The notes below the pieces were generated by a model. That model was not told the origin of the DNA. It searched no databases and saw only the letters and a list, made by a program, of their open reading frames with translations. Positions 11,056 through 23,508 of a stretch of DNA of 64,000 nt are shown piece after piece. The stretch is from Neonectria sp. B-13 (Eukaryota > Ascomycota > Sordariomycetes > Hypocreales > Nectriaceae), in assembly GCA_002682825.1 (NCBI GenBank), contig NOKP01000001.1, positions 3,785,296-3,849,295 of the forward strand, written 5' to 3'. Made by a program: the position numbers and the translations under genes. Numbering within the stretch: the first letter of the stretch is position 1; every line of letters begins with the position of its first letter.

Positions 11056-13264
11056 TTAGTGCTCCAGCAGACGCAAGCTACCCTGCACGACGACGTTCTC
11101 CAGGATTGAGCCTGGGGGAATGTCAATGGTGCTACCCTCGGTGGCAACGATGATGACCGTGCCCTTGAGCGTCACACCGCGACCCAGGTTCACCGCACCG
11201 GTGATGGTGAGGTGGTCCAGCTCGAGCACCTTCGGGATCGACGGGATCCGCTTTTGAAAGTCCGAGACCTTCTTGAAGTCGCCACCCAGCTTGATGAGAG
11301 GGGCATCGCCGAATCGGGCAGCGCTCATTTGGAGCTGGCCGTGCTTGAGGGTGTAAAGATCGGACTTGACCAGCATCAGATCAGAGCACGTCTTGACGGG
11401 CAGGAAGCGTCGACGGGGTACGTTGACACCGTGAGCGTTCTTGAAGTGACGGATGGCCGCACCGACGGCGGTCTCGAGCTGGATAATGGAGATGTCTGAC
11501 TCGCCCTTCTTGTCGCCGGGGATCGTCTTGCCGTTGGGGATGATCTCCATCTCGAGCTCATCGTTCTCCACCACCCGCTTGATGGCCTTGAGATTGAGCC
11601 AGAGGTTGTTGGTGTTGAAGTACTTGAACTTCTTGATCGACTTGAACTCGTTGACGTGCTCCTTGGGCACCTGAGCGATCTCCAGCAGGCGAACAGAGCC
11701 CTCGTAGTCAATGATGGTACCACCCTTGACATCGGCCTTGGTCTTGTTGGTCAGCTCCATGATGTACTCGGCGTTGGTCTCCATCATGTGCTGAAGGATT
11801 CGCAGGTCCACGACGGCGCCCAGGTTGTCCACGTTGGACAGGAAGATGATCTCAATGCCACGCTCCAAGAGCTTGTCCAGGATGCCCGAGTTGTACAGCG
11901 ACTCGAAGACGTCACCGTGACCAGGGGGGTACCACTCGGTGATAGATGAGTCGTAGTCCTTGGGGACGGGCAGCAGCGAGTCCTTGTAAATTCGGGGGTA
12001 TCGAGACTGGTTGAAGGTCAGGATGTCCACGTTGTGGCCCTCGTACTTCTTGATGATGGCAGCAGTGTCGTCGTTGGTGTTGAACGAGTTCATCAGGATG
12101 AAGGGGACGTTGACGTCGTAGGTGCGGTTGAGGAACTCAATCTGTCGCACTGACAGGTCCAGGAAGGACATGCCGTCACGGACTTCAATGACGGACTTGG
12201 GGCCGACGCAACCCATCGACGTACCCAGACCACCGTTGAGCTTGAGAACGGCGAGCTTGCTGAGGAACTGAACAGACTCGGTGTTGGCGAGATCCTCGTA
12301 GTCCACAACTTGTCCCTGAGCGGGAGGGGTGATACGGTCCCAGTCACTATGTATTGTTAGTAGCCATCCCCGCGTGTTATCATTTCGGACTCGAAGCATA
12401 CACAGCATTGCCCTTGGCCTTGTCGTTGAGGTATCGTCGGAAGAGGGCAAAGAAGTTGTCCATCTCGGTCTCGAACAGCTATAGTCTCGGGTTAGCCGCA
12501 GCCGGGCGGTTGATATTCAATTCCGTGGCAAACTTGCCTTCTTCTGATCGGCATCCTTGACCGTCTCGGCGAGGTTGGTCAGGGAATTTCGCATTTGGGC
12601 AGCAGCGACGTTGGTCGAGGTGTTCTCGAAGGCCTGCGAAATAGAATGTTAGCCAGTTGCCTTTGAATCATCTTGCATTGGAAGGGGTTTGGTATTTGGG
12701 GACACCATGTTCAAGTGTTTGCGTCGTGAGGGGTCGGATGAAGCTGCGCCCAAGTGGGCGGTCAAGCAAGGGATGTACATGCTGGACATCGGTTGTCATG
12801 AACAAGCCATCCATTGCCTTGCTCACTCCCACCACGGATTCTGGAATAGAGCTCGAGCTCGAGGGGAAGCTCGATGCTTGGCTTCCTCTGACACTACCTG
12901 CTAGGGCCGAAATGTCATCGTCTCGTAGAGATGGAGAGTCGGAGACAACTCCGGCCCTTACAATGCGCCCCGGTGGCGAACTCAGTAGCGGCTGTGCCTC
13001 ATGGATTTCGTCCTCTGCCAGATGAAGATTCTGAAGCTCGATACAGCTCCGTACCTCGCAGTGACTTTCCAGGAAAACCATGACGGACCCAGGGGTATCG
13101 TGAGAGACTTGGGAAGGGAAAGAAAGAATGAAGAAAGGGTTTCAACTTGCCATGTGGCTGCGGGTCTTGCCATGACGGCGCTCGAAGACGCCCTCCTGAT
13201 CAGCGCCAGCAGCAGAGCTGGGCTTCAGGTGGGTCGGCAGCGCGCTCTTGATTGCACTGGCCAT
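11056..13264 (-). CDS. ugp1: UTP-glucose-1-phosphate uridylyltransferase
   Basis: This enzyme makes UDP-glucose from UTP and glucose-1-phosphate in the cytosol, feeding glucan, glycogen and trehalose synthesis. Exons 13264-13151, 12633-12538, 12478-12402 and 12346-11056 join in frame to 525 residues, close to the eukaryotic UGPase length. The nucleotide-binding loop [11 protein letters not shown] is at residues 131-141, followed by the GPKS segment and a long conserved Rossmann-like core (for example LSNVDNLGA and GEYVMELTNK-like segments). The C-terminus is a left-handed beta-helix ([11 protein letters not shown]) ending in the typical oligomerisation tail. The N-terminal HGKTRSHM and [11 protein letters not shown] segments match fungal UGPases across the exon 1-2 junction. 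Two of the three introns need GC donors (ATG|GCAAGT and AAG|GCAAGT) to keep the conserved protein in frame; intron 3 is GT-AG. Exon 1 ATG is the first in-frame start. Confidence 0.95.
12479..12537 (-). other. UGPase intron 2, 59 nt, GC-AG
   Basis: The junction AAG|GCAAGT ... ACTATAG|CTG joins GAT CAG AAG AAG to CTG TTC GAG, giving [14 protein letters not shown]. The extended donor is the ideal match to U1 that GC-AG introns usually show. No GT donor nearby preserves the frame. Confidence 0.75.
12634..13150 (-). other. UGPase intron 1, 517 nt, GC-AG
   Basis: The donor reads ATG|GCAAGT and the acceptor TTTCGCAG, with a GGCTAAC branch-like site about 15 bases upstream. A GT inside GCAAGTTG would be four bases later and would break the frame, so GC is the best donor. 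The intron is about nine times longer than the others in this gene and carries an unrelated open frame of 137 codons on the same strand. Confidence 0.75.
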
Positions 13265-16154
13265 TGCGAAATATTTCTGGGTAGATGGGATTCGGGCGGG
13301 TTCGAAGAAATGGGTGGCGAGCGAGATTCACTCAGAGATGATGTCGGGAGGAGGTTTGTCGAAGGTGAAGTACGGTCAGGGAAGGTCAGGGAATGAGGTA
13401 AGGAGGCGGGTGCGGGGCGACGATGAGTTTGGTGGGGGTGAATGGGCGGCAGCAGGGAGCTGGTCTGCACTACCTAGTATGTAAGGTAGTTCCCAGGTCG
13501 TCTCCTTTTTTTCCCTCTTAATTTGTTATGATAGGTCTAGCGATTTAAACACTTGTTAGCTCTGTTGCTTCGGTTCCGACTGGCAGCGTGGTCCTGGAAT
13601 TGCAATTTTCCCCTTCGTTCTTCCGGGCGCTTGCAATTGCAATGTCTCGCCACGCGGGAATGAAGGCTAAGTACTCACCAAACACACTGATGAGAGATGG
13701 AGAAGGGGTGAGGGAAAACAGGGAGGACGAGGACGTGGACAAGCAGAATTGGATGATGATGCATGGATGCGTCCCTTTTTATTGTATCTGCTGGCTGGGT
13801 GTGTCGTCCGCTGTTGGACTGTTTGCTCTTTGCCCGTCGTAATGGCTAATTTCTGATTTCCTCAACCTGGGAGCCCACCCCACCGCCCGCAACGATCTGT
13901 GGCGTGGCAACGGACCAGGACCCCCGGTCGTTTCGCTCTCTGTCTCCCAAGTATACGAGACTACGTGGACTTGGTACCGTCCGTTTCTTGTAATAGTCGG
14001 TCTACCGCTGTGAACTGAGTAATTTCTCTACGTACGGGGTTTGTTGCTGCGAACAATATCAAAGCCTTAACGGTACGTGTGGGCATGGGAGCTTGTGAAG
14101 ATCCATGACTTCATCAAATGATGTGCTACTGCACTGTGGTTTGTTTTTTTGGGTGGATAAATCCCGGGTGGGGGGGTGTCGTGGATGGCATGGTTCAAAT
14201 CGATGAAGCATGCAGCCCAAACAAAGCCGTGGCGGCATGCATCATGATAGCCGATCATGAACAAGTCTTGGTGCGTACATATATCCCTCTTGTATATCCC
14301 TCTTGTTCGTTGCCACCTCGTTCCGGAGAATTAACGTCTCGGATACGCACGCAATCAGACAAACAACTCACCCCCAGTCACAAGTTCTACTCTGCCCTGC
14401 CTCCTCCCCGTTCCTCTTGTATACCGTCCTTGGTACTGTAATTATTGTACAGGTGTCATCATTATCTTCAAAGAAAACAATGAGCCCCGCCCTAAAAGAG
14501 CCTGGCCCATCAGCCACCAGCCACCAGCCCACATAAACACCAACACCAACGAAGTGGCCCGCCGCCAGCACGTCCCACCGGTCCCCAAGCTCCTTCAAGC
14601 TCTTTACTGCGTACATGGTACAGTCGATAGACAGGTCCCGGGCCCCGTGCGTAGCGATAACCACAGGGGATGGCAGGCAATAATTAGAATCCACGGCGAC
14701 CAGGACGGCAGCTCTGGGATATCTGACACCTGCAATTGGCCCTGCAAGATGGGTCTGTCATTCAGCGAAATGAAGAGTGGGCGGGCTCGTCCCATGGCCG
14801 TTTGTCATGGCTTGGAGCCTCGTAATTAATACCTGACCCACGATGTAGCCTCGCCTGGAGACCAAGGTCATGTCAGTGTACTGCAACCAACCCGTAGCCA
14901 CCAGGCGCCCGTTGAGCATTTGGTGGCGGCTTTGGTGCCATCCTCCAAAGAGAAAGGGGCTCTTTTGTGTTTGTTTACTCTGCATTCCTCGGATGACGCC
15001 CATTACCGTTCAACCATCGGCTACGACGATGGCAAATGATTAGGTAGACCAGGAATACCGAACCGAATGCCGTCCCGTTCCGACCCATTGACAATCGTGC
15101 ATTAGACCCTCCGACAAGACATATTAGTTCCATGCGTGAGTGCGCAACTTGATTGCATCCATCTAGATCCATCGGGTACTCCTCTGCTAGGCCTCTCCGG
15201 TCCCTTGCTTCCCGCCACGTGGGCCCAGCACTGGACAAAAAGCACAACTGCCGGCTTCAATGTCTTGCCTACGAAAAGGACGCCCTGCATTCCTCCTGGT
15301 TGCATATATGTTAGGTGCGGATGCAGGGTTCTGTGAAGTTGTTCGAGATGTGTATTATGACCCGTCCATAACAATTACTATGAATACACTTGGAAAAGGT
15401 GTCCCATCTTCCAAGACGCTGTCGATGCACCCCGATGCCTCGTGCAGTTGCCCTTCTCCTCTCTCCAGACGACTACGGCAGCTACTGTAGACGATCGATG
15501 TCGGGTGCGTGTCCTGCAGCCCACTGGCTAAGTCCCGCCAAAGAGGCCTTCCCGCCTCTATCCACAGGGCTGCAGATGGGTCTTGGCCTTGGTCTTGAAG
15601 TTACCGGGTAGGTGGAAGCAGTGCGCAGTCGCCGCCGCTCACTTGGCGTTTTTGAAAGGTTCGAGCTAAAGGGAGACAAAGAACCTTCTCGGCGTCGTAC
15701 AAACAAGCAATACAGCGGTTCGACAAGTGACAAGTACCAAGCAAAGGCCGTTGTCGTCGCTCTTAGAATTGCCTGTCAGGCGCGGGTCCAGTTGTCGGAG
15801 AGAGAGCGGGTCGTCATGAAGTCTGCCCAGCTTTGTGCCACTTTTCTCCACGCCGTAGCTCCGGAAAGCCTCACGCCTTGTCCGCCTCGGCTCCATCGTT
15901 GTTTCAACGGTCCAGGTCGAGTCCCGCCATAGTCGTGATGACCTCTTTTGTCTGTCGTTTCTGAGCGTCTTGATCCGGAAGCCACGTCACTTCGAGTCCC
16001 ACAGTCTGGTTCCCACCTTTGAAAGCGCAACTGTTGGCCGCCGCTGCTCCGCATCTCACACCGCAACATTTACGACCTGCACCTATCACGCCTTGTGCCA
16101 AGGGCTTCTGGTAACAAGCTACAGAGTCAGTATATCACCCAAAACCCCAACAAT
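13265..16154. other. Intergenic region between divergent genes
   Basis: This 2.9 kb separates the minus-strand UGPase from the plus-strand DUF3605 gene and should hold both promoters. Only short overlapping frames are present, and none has a recognisable product. Pyrimidine-rich plus-strand sequence at about 15900-16130 precedes the DUF3605 start. Confidence 0.5.
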
Positions 16155-16887
16155 ATGGGCAGTCAAGTCACCGTGCCATACTGGCAAGTCAACGTCCCGG
16201 AGTCCGAAAGGCCCGTCGAGTGCCCCGGCTTCCTCCTCGACATTTCCGACAAGGACCGCGGCATCATTTCCACTCCAGACTCGGAGTATCACGTCCTCGA
16301 CTGGGACGAAGTCCGCCAGATCGCCGGAGCCAACCGACTCGACCACTTCCAGCGAGTGCCCTCGGAGTTGCGTCGCTACAAGGCCTACACCTTCAACCTC
16401 GCCAAGACCTACGGCAGCGTCGCCAGCTTCATCCTGAACCAGCGCCTCCAGTGGAGTGCGCCAATACAAGCCCGCGGCCGCCTCTTTGAGTTTGAAGATG
16501 ACTTCAAGATTCTCGTCAATGATTGGCCCTACGGCATTGACCCTCGTGTTCTACACTTGGTTGTATGGACCAAGTTCGACCTCGAGGAGGATCCCGCTAC
16601 GGGGGATCTGACTGACAATGCGCGGAAGGAGATTGATGACTTCGTCACGAGGACGTTTAGATCTCATGTGCCAGATGATAATGTAAGTCTTTCAAACTTC
16701 CAAGCGCCCCATATAGCATAGGGCCAGATACTAAGTTTAGCAGATTATCTGGTTCAAGAACTGGCGCAACCTCAAGTCAGTCAACGCCGTGGAACACTTC
16801 CACGTCATGATATTCAACCCAGATCCCGACTTCGTCCGCACTGTCACAAACGGCGATATCCCGCAGTGCCAAGTCTTTGAAAATTAG
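16155..16887 (+). CDS. DUF3605 family protein
   Basis: Two exons (16155-16682 and 16744-16887) join in frame to 223 residues across a 61-nt intron with donor GTAAGT. The protein matches the fungal DUF3605 pattern: a start PYWQVNVPESERP, ECPGFLLDISDKDRGIISTPDS, a central VPSELRRYKAYTF and VLNQRL-like segment, NDWPYGIDPRVLHLVVWTKF, and the end WFKNWRNLKSVNAVEHFHVM. This family is common in ascomycetes and has no established biochemical role. There is no signal peptide or membrane helix, so the protein is probably cytosolic. The acceptor is a TAGCAG tandem; use of the first AG (exon starting 16741) would add one Gln. The frame upstream of the ATG is open only to a GTG at 16095. It converges on the next gene with 169 bases between stops. 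Confidence 0.85.
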
Positions 16888-17056
16888 TCTCACAAGTCCG
16901 AGGACCGGGCCCGGTGAAGGTTGTGCAGTATATAAGGTTTTACATTGGGCGATTCACGACGAACATACTTGATGGTTTTTTGGAGGCACGGTCACATATG
17001 CAGCGCGTTTATACAAAGCTTGTTTCCCATTTACTCTTGATTCGGATTCATGTGTG

Positions 17057-17997
17057 TTACGACGCGACCACATCGTCGGTGCTCGTCCTCAGCTCTACGC
17101 AAGCCGCATCTGCAAATGGCACCGCCGTTGGCTTCTCCAACCCAATCTGGAGTTGCCAAGTCGGTGTATCCTGAGAGTCTGTGGTAGTTGTCAACAGGTG
17201 CGCTGTGATATGGGTCGCAAGGTCGGTCGCCAGCGCCTCCAAGGTCTCAAACGAAGACTTTGTCATGGTCTATACGGAAGCGTCAGTTGTTTCATTATCA
17301 GGCGTAAGGCTTCATCAACACTCACGTCAACTACCACCACCTCGAGCGGGGCATAGCCATCCTTGGAATTGGCATACATCTCGATGCCGATGTTTGCCAC
17401 CACTATCTGCTTGGCCAAGCGCTCGTTGTCATTGACGCCGATGAGAGTTGGCACTCGGAGTCCGTGGAGGTTCAAAGTCAAGCCTCGACCTTGCATAGAT
17501 GACTGTTTAAACACAGCCGACGCGGAAAGGCTGACACCACTTCCCAGCAACGACGCCTTTGTCAAGATGACTGAGACCGTGAGGCGGCGGACGTATCTCA
17601 AGTTCAAGAATGCCCCCTTCTCGACAGTGTTTGCGGGTGCGCCTAGGGTGTCGACCCCCGTAAGATCCGTCCAGATACTGCTCAAGACAGCATGCAGAGA
17701 GGCAACTTCACCAGCAGCCGCCTGCACCTCCAGGCGTCCTAAAGTCGCCATGATCGCCTTGCTGAGCAACCCATAATGCACAGTGTCCGAGGCCACCACA
17801 TCTGCCGATGACGATGAACCAAAGGGCTGTGCAAGGGAGACCTCGGCGGACACAAGAACGGGCTGCGGTCTGCCGGGGCGACCCCAAGCGTCCTGAGGAC
17901 CCTGAATGGCAGACTGGAGGTTTCTCACGCGTACCAGAGCTTTAGGCTCTCCCTCGGCAGTCTGCAGCTGCCAGGATGTTAGGATGGGGACAGCCAT
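17057..17997 (-). CDS. Dihydroneopterin aldolase-like (FolB) domain protein
   Basis: Exons 17997-17326 and 17269-17057 join in frame to 294 residues through a 56-nt GTGAGT intron. The N-terminal half has a FolB-like core (VRVRNLQ, then DAWGRPGRPQPVLVSAEVSL, then DTVHYGLLSKAIM). The C-terminal half has a second such pattern (VRVPTLIGVNDNERLAKQIV, a stretch on ETLEALATDLATHI, and WQLQIGLEKPTAVPFADAACVEL). The Glu-Lys-Pro near the end matches the conserved segment at the FolB active site. Tandem aldolase domains resemble the front part of the fungal trifunctional folate enzyme, but no pyrophosphokinase or synthase domain follows. It may act in pterin metabolism or be a catalytically changed relative. 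The start ATG at 17997 has ACCATGG-like context; the frame is open a little further upstream without ATG. Confidence 0.75.
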
Positions 17998-20900
17998 GGC
18001 TGAGTTCGTTTGAAGGGCTGAAATCGCGTAATGAGAAAATGTGATGGGGGAAACGGTGAGTCCAAGAGTCAACAGTGTTAATGTGTATGCCTCGATTGGG
18101 TGTGTCGGTTGATGTGACTAACTTTTGGGTGGAAGGACCGGGACGATAAAAGAATATGAGTTGATGAGGATGATACTAGCCACGACAAAAATCGGGTTGA
18201 AAATTAGGTGTGGCGGGGTAGCTGGCTCAGAGTGTCATGAGTTTTCATCGCCTAAGATTTCAGAACTGGAACAACAGTTTACATGCTACAATTTTATGTT
18301 AAAAATGAGGAAATTTTGCAAGTCAAGCTTAAGAAAACACTCCCGGTACCCATCCTCACCAGCCTTTTATCCCTCCTAGAAAAGTAAGTAGCTGAGGAAG
18401 TTCGACATACCTAATTACGTTTGATGTCTCCTCGCAAATTTACCTACCCTACACATCATCGTAAAATCAGCCTGAGATGAGCTACCTTGCGACAATCTAA
18501 GATAACCTCCCATGTACAGCGCCTATGTAAGAATAAGTTATACATTTTTGACAGGTGTCCGTGAAATAGCTTTGATATATCTCGGTTTTATTCATCTTAG
18601 ACACTTGTTTCGTCCTTGGCAACGCAAACCTACCACATCCAAAGTCGACTCACCACTTAAACATCACCAAGACGCCACGAAACCTCATGCACACGTGAGT
18701 GAATCCTTCCCGCGACCAACCCCCCATTCCTACCCGCTACAGCGGTTCGTAGGATTTGTTATATTGACGGGACTTAAGACGGGGATGCACTGACGGCCAG
18801 CCGGGCTGGCTCACGTGCTGTGCCCCCGCACGGGTCTCACGACTTCGACTCCTAAATGTACGCCCTTAGTCCCGTGTCGTATGAGCAAACGTATGTTTTC
18901 CCCTTTGCTGAGCCTCCAGCGTCGCTTCTGGAATGTTTCCCCTTGCGACCTGCAAAGCGTAGCTGGAGGAAACGCAGCCAACTGTCGGACTTGCTCTTCC
19001 AAGAGATCGAATACGTGGATGCCCATTCGGAAGAGCGCTGGGCCACGCCGCGCAATGCACAAAGCGTTGTTCCTCGACTGTCTCCGGCCCAAGATAACAA
19101 AGGTCCTGGACAAGCGTCCAGAAGCGGCAGGTCTGCAATAGCATGAGGAACGAGGCGATGGGAGATGCCAAGTTCTGCATGATTGCAACATATGCGAGAT
19201 TAACTGGAAAGTGTCAAGACTACCGCCCAGCCCTGAAAGTCGACCTCTATTTCATCTGGTGGATCATGTGAATGCTCATCAGCCTTGCAGCCTTTTGGCA
19301 AATCCGCAACAACTGGGAAACCCTTCATGTCTAGAAACGCCCGGGCGGACGTGACCGGGCCGCTAGTTAAGCGACCGATATATCGGGTTCGCGGGTTCCT
19401 GGACGGTGGACCTTGGAGTCTAATCGCAGAGGCTGGTTCGTGCGACCCAGGCAATGAAACGCGGTGGACCTGATGAGATGACACCATCACAGCCCAACTC
19501 ACCACCGCGGCGGCGCCATGCTGAGCCTCAGTTTTGGCCACCGACCCGACGTCCAGATTTCGACATGTCGCCGACCAGCCCGTTCCTGACGACAACACTG
19601 CTCACACCGGGTGGGGCCTCGCGTAGAGTGGTTTTCGTCGCATGAAGGCTGTTGCAGGAAATGAAGCCGTGGATGGTTAGCCCGGCCCATACGGTAGTCC
19701 GGACCTACCCCGTACACAGGGCTGCATTCTGCAGAAGATCATGGAGAGCGAAGACTACTTGATGCAGCCAGCCCCTCGGAGCAGGACCAAACAGGAGACC
19801 TGTTCTCCGGTGGCTACTAGGTTCGACTTTTCACCAGCAACCTTCGCTGCGCTAGTTTCAGCGGGAACCATCACCTTCTAGCCTGGGGATGGTTCATGAC
19901 AGTTGGGACTAGTATCCTGTTCTGGAAGGGGAGAACCGCTTGGGAGGAGACAGAAGTGATACCAGTCTCATCCCGCTTTGAGCTGTCAACAAGCAACAAG
20001 GCCCTCATACCACGTTGTCTGTAAGACGGTAACCTCCCATGCCCTGGTCTCGCAAGGGGTTGAGGGCAACTGCAAGGAAGTTTTCCAGGCAGTGGGTGAT
20101 CTTTGGGGGCGGAGAAAGAACTGCGGGGATCCGGGCCCAGGAGCAAGGGGCACATGAGATATAATCGCACCAAGCCCAGAAGTGGCCTGAAGCGATCGTG
20201 GTGAACTATTTCGGAGTTGACGCCAAATGAAGCTAGTCTCCTGCAACGGTCTGGGGCACTCGCCCATGGCCTTACCCAACACGCCTGAGGTGGAAACCAG
20301 CTGCCAACATGCAAACTAATTAGCTTCTTGATGAGTCTCTTGTAAGCACGGCCGAGAATCGCTTCTTTGACGTTGGGACCTCTCGTGGGCCCGAAAAAGA
20401 CCGTCGTTTTCAATGCAGGCGTGGCGGCGTGAACGGTCCTTTACGCCCGGGGCTAAGTGTCTGTGAATGATGTGAACGAGCGGCATCGTCGGAGCTGAGA
20501 CGTGTCTAGGCGTAGAGACGACGAAGACTAGACGAAACCATGTTGTTGAGCATTGGTTTATTCCAAGTTGCACCGAGCAGGTGAGGCATCCCCGCCCAAT
20601 TGACTCGGCTGTAGCTTACCAGGTGGTCGTCCCTCACTCTGTCCGTCCCGGAAAACAAAATAGGCGACATGCATCTCGGCGTCCTTCGCTTCTTCTAGTT
20701 GGGGTTAAATCTCAATCAAAACGCCCTAATTTCCTATTAGCTTCACATGAAGATACTGGACAACGATGATGACGCATCGCCCTAGGGATAATAGAACGAA
20801 CTGCCTGGACTTCAGTTGTGGATTTGCGAATTGTCCGTGGTGTCTCCGGGATGTTAAAATGCTTTTGCCTCGATTTGGATTGTCATCGTCAAGCAAGGGT

Positions 20901-21521
20901 GCGCAGTCCCTAACGGCCAAACCCTTCCTTCAGGGCCCCATTTTTGCAACGCCCTACAGATTTCTTCTGGTCTTCAAGTTTCATACCGACCTTGCCCGTC
21001 TTCGCTTGCCTTATGCATGTTGGGGAACATTGTTAGAGAGGCGATGTGACGTTTGGGTGGCATCCTTGCGGAAACACCAAGCGAGTACCCCTGATCTCGC
21101 TTGTGACCGGGGTGGATTTCGGCCCCAGGACGTTTGTAACCGCGCCAGAGTTAGCGTACCGAATTCGAAGAACGCTCCCGACAGCCCGGGGTCTGGATGA
21201 AGAGGCATGTCCATTGCTCTGTTAATTTGAAAGCACCATCGCTATCCCATCCATTCTGTCGTGTGCCTCGAAAATGTGGGTGTCCTAATCGAGCATTTTA
21301 GGCACCCCCCGGGACGGCGGCGGACGGGGAAAAGCCGTAGGCGGAGGGTTGCATTCCGCTGTCTCTGTGTAACAACCAGGTCTCGACATGTGTTTAGCTT
21401 ACCGGCACGCTCCCTGCGAGGGACGGGTGTGAGTGACATCCGCTCTTGTATGTCCTTTGGCGAGCGACGTGACTGTTGAGGTTTTGGGAGGCTGATCAAA
21501 CTATTGACAGCAATAAAGTAA

Positions 21522-21943
21522 TTATGGCCGGACGGATTGATCGTGCCGGTTGAGCTCGGGGGTTTGGAGAGGCTGGACCGTCTGCCCGACGCATCCTTCT
21601 CATGGGCAAGACTGGATGATCATCTTCCTGAGTTTCGGAGGAACGGGTGGTGTGGCGTGGCTTCCTAGACTGAGGAAGTACTTGATGATGGCTTTCACAT
21701 GTTGGATAACATATTTATCAATGATGATGCCGAGCTTGTTGAAAAGAGGCTTGCAGGTCTAGCCAAACTAGAATGCGGGGAACGAGATGAAGAGGGGATC
21801 TTGCAGATGAGGACGGCATGGTGGCCATGTTGAACCTGGGGTTGGTCCCATTGATTCTTGACACCTGTCAAGGGTTCTCATAGCTTAAACCAAGGCAATT
21901 TGAAGATACTGCGAAGGGGAACCGATACAGACTGCTTGCTAGG
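21522..21943 (+). pseudogene. Possible decayed coding segment, family unknown
   Basis: One frame reads through 21522-21830 with a single TAG (21666-21668) and has balanced, charged composition (segments such as LGGLERLDRLPDASFSWARL and DAELVEKRLAGLAKL). Near 21800 the sensible reading shifts to another frame (DEDGMVAMLNLGLVPLILD), which continues past a TAG at 21881 to a donor-like AG|GTGAGT at 21943. This pattern suggests a former exon with two nonsense changes and a frame change. I do not recognise the family, and chance cannot be excluded. Confidence 0.25.
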
Positions 21944-23483
21944 TGAGTGCTTGTAACAAGAGGTGGGTGCGCTGGATCGAAGGACGAATACTACGTAGTC
22001 ACCTCATCAATCCTCGACGATAGAGAGGAGGCAGCGTCTCACTCGACCGAATTGCTGGTGTTTCGTATGGTGGATGCGGACGGAACAACACCTGCCGCCC
22101 CAGACCCGGGAGGGAAGGGCCGAAAGAACAAAAATTCTCATCGACCCAAGGTGTACGCGGGCGAATACTGTAGGTGGCTGGATGTTGGGTGTTGGGTGAC
22201 GAGCCGGGGATGTGGTGGTGTTGGTGTAGGGGTGAGCATGTGTGGCTCTGTGGATGCAAGGTACCTTATGCATCAGTGTGGCACACTGACTGGCCGAGTG
22301 AATGCTGTTGGTGCGGCCAAAATCCGACATCATGCGACGGTGCTGCAGTTCTGGATTCGACATATCAGATAGAAAATGCTGTGAGTGATGGGCTTGATAG
22401 ATGCTGATGTGACCGTTGTACTTCGCACTGTCAAGTCGTGTCTCGGGAGCTGAGCAAAAGTAAAGACACGACGGCAATGGCTGACGGCAACCGGAGACTC
22501 CGTTAAACGGCCAGCCGTTGGACGTGTCTATTGTTAGTCTGGCATTTCAAGACGTCATCCTCTGTTCGATTCTGGCATATGATCTCAATTGGACAACACG
22601 AGCCCAACGAAAGTCCCTAGGCTTATTGTAGTGCTCGTAGCCGTCGACCTGTGCAGGTTCGCAGTCTTAATTGACGTGTAGGGCTGTAGATCAAGCGAAA
22701 TTACTGCTGCACAACGAGTCCATGTTCTGGTTCTGACTGGATCTGCGGAGATTGATTGCCAGTGTGCAGGCTCAAGACACAAGAGGCAAATCAGACTCAG
22801 CGGCACGACACCAGGAACAAGGGGACTTGATGTTTCCTGGTGGCAAGGCCAATCGCAAGCTCGATTGGGCGAGGCCAAGGGACAAGGGTGAATTCCTACC
22901 AACAGCCAAAAGCACACTGGAGGCAGTGAGCAACGAGCATGGTCAATCAGCATGGACATGGGCACGGCGATGGTGACAAGGGGCGCGACAAAGGTGACGA
23001 GGGTGATGAGGTGTGGTCGTTGTGGAGAAGGAGGGGAAAGAAGGGCCGAGAAGCCACTCACAGCAAAGGAACGCGTCCTGGCCGTCTGAGAGGCTTCAAG
23101 GGGCTGAGCGAATGACTCCCCGAGAAATGCAGCACACGGCGCGCGGCGATGGGCGAGAGCCGATGGGCGGGTGTGACTGGTTCAGGACTGCCGCGCTGAG
23201 GACAATATTGACAGCCTTAACGGCCTTAACAGAGTTCGATATTGACGCTCGCGCGCCTACAACTGACTGACACTGCCGCTCTCTCATCAGTCACACTCGA
23301 GCCGTCGCCGGTGCAGACAATTGGATAGGTTGGATGTCCAGGAATAGCCAACTAGCAGGAACAGTCAGGTGCTAGCACTAAGCGACAGGCTCGAAAACCA
23401 CGCAGGCAATAGGCTCTTTGAAGTTTGCACCTAGCACCAACGGGATGGGCGCCTTTAGCCGGAAACGAGAGAAACGGGGGAGA

Positions 23484-23508
23484 CGGGAGGCGGGAGGCGG
23501 GAGGCGGG
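23484..23508. repeat. GGGAGGC tandem repeat
   Basis: Three to four near-perfect copies of a GGGAGGC heptamer lie in the gene-poor region. Confidence 0.85.

Noticed and set aside
12668..13081. 137-codon frame inside UGPase intron 1 as a separate gene
   Set aside because: Lies entirely in an intron supported by conserved flanking protein sequence; no domain. Kept only as a finding.
22585..23061. 158-codon minus-strand frame with hydrophobic start
   Set aside because: No ATG at the frame start, mixed His/Pro/Ser composition and no continuing exon; too weak to call a secreted protein.
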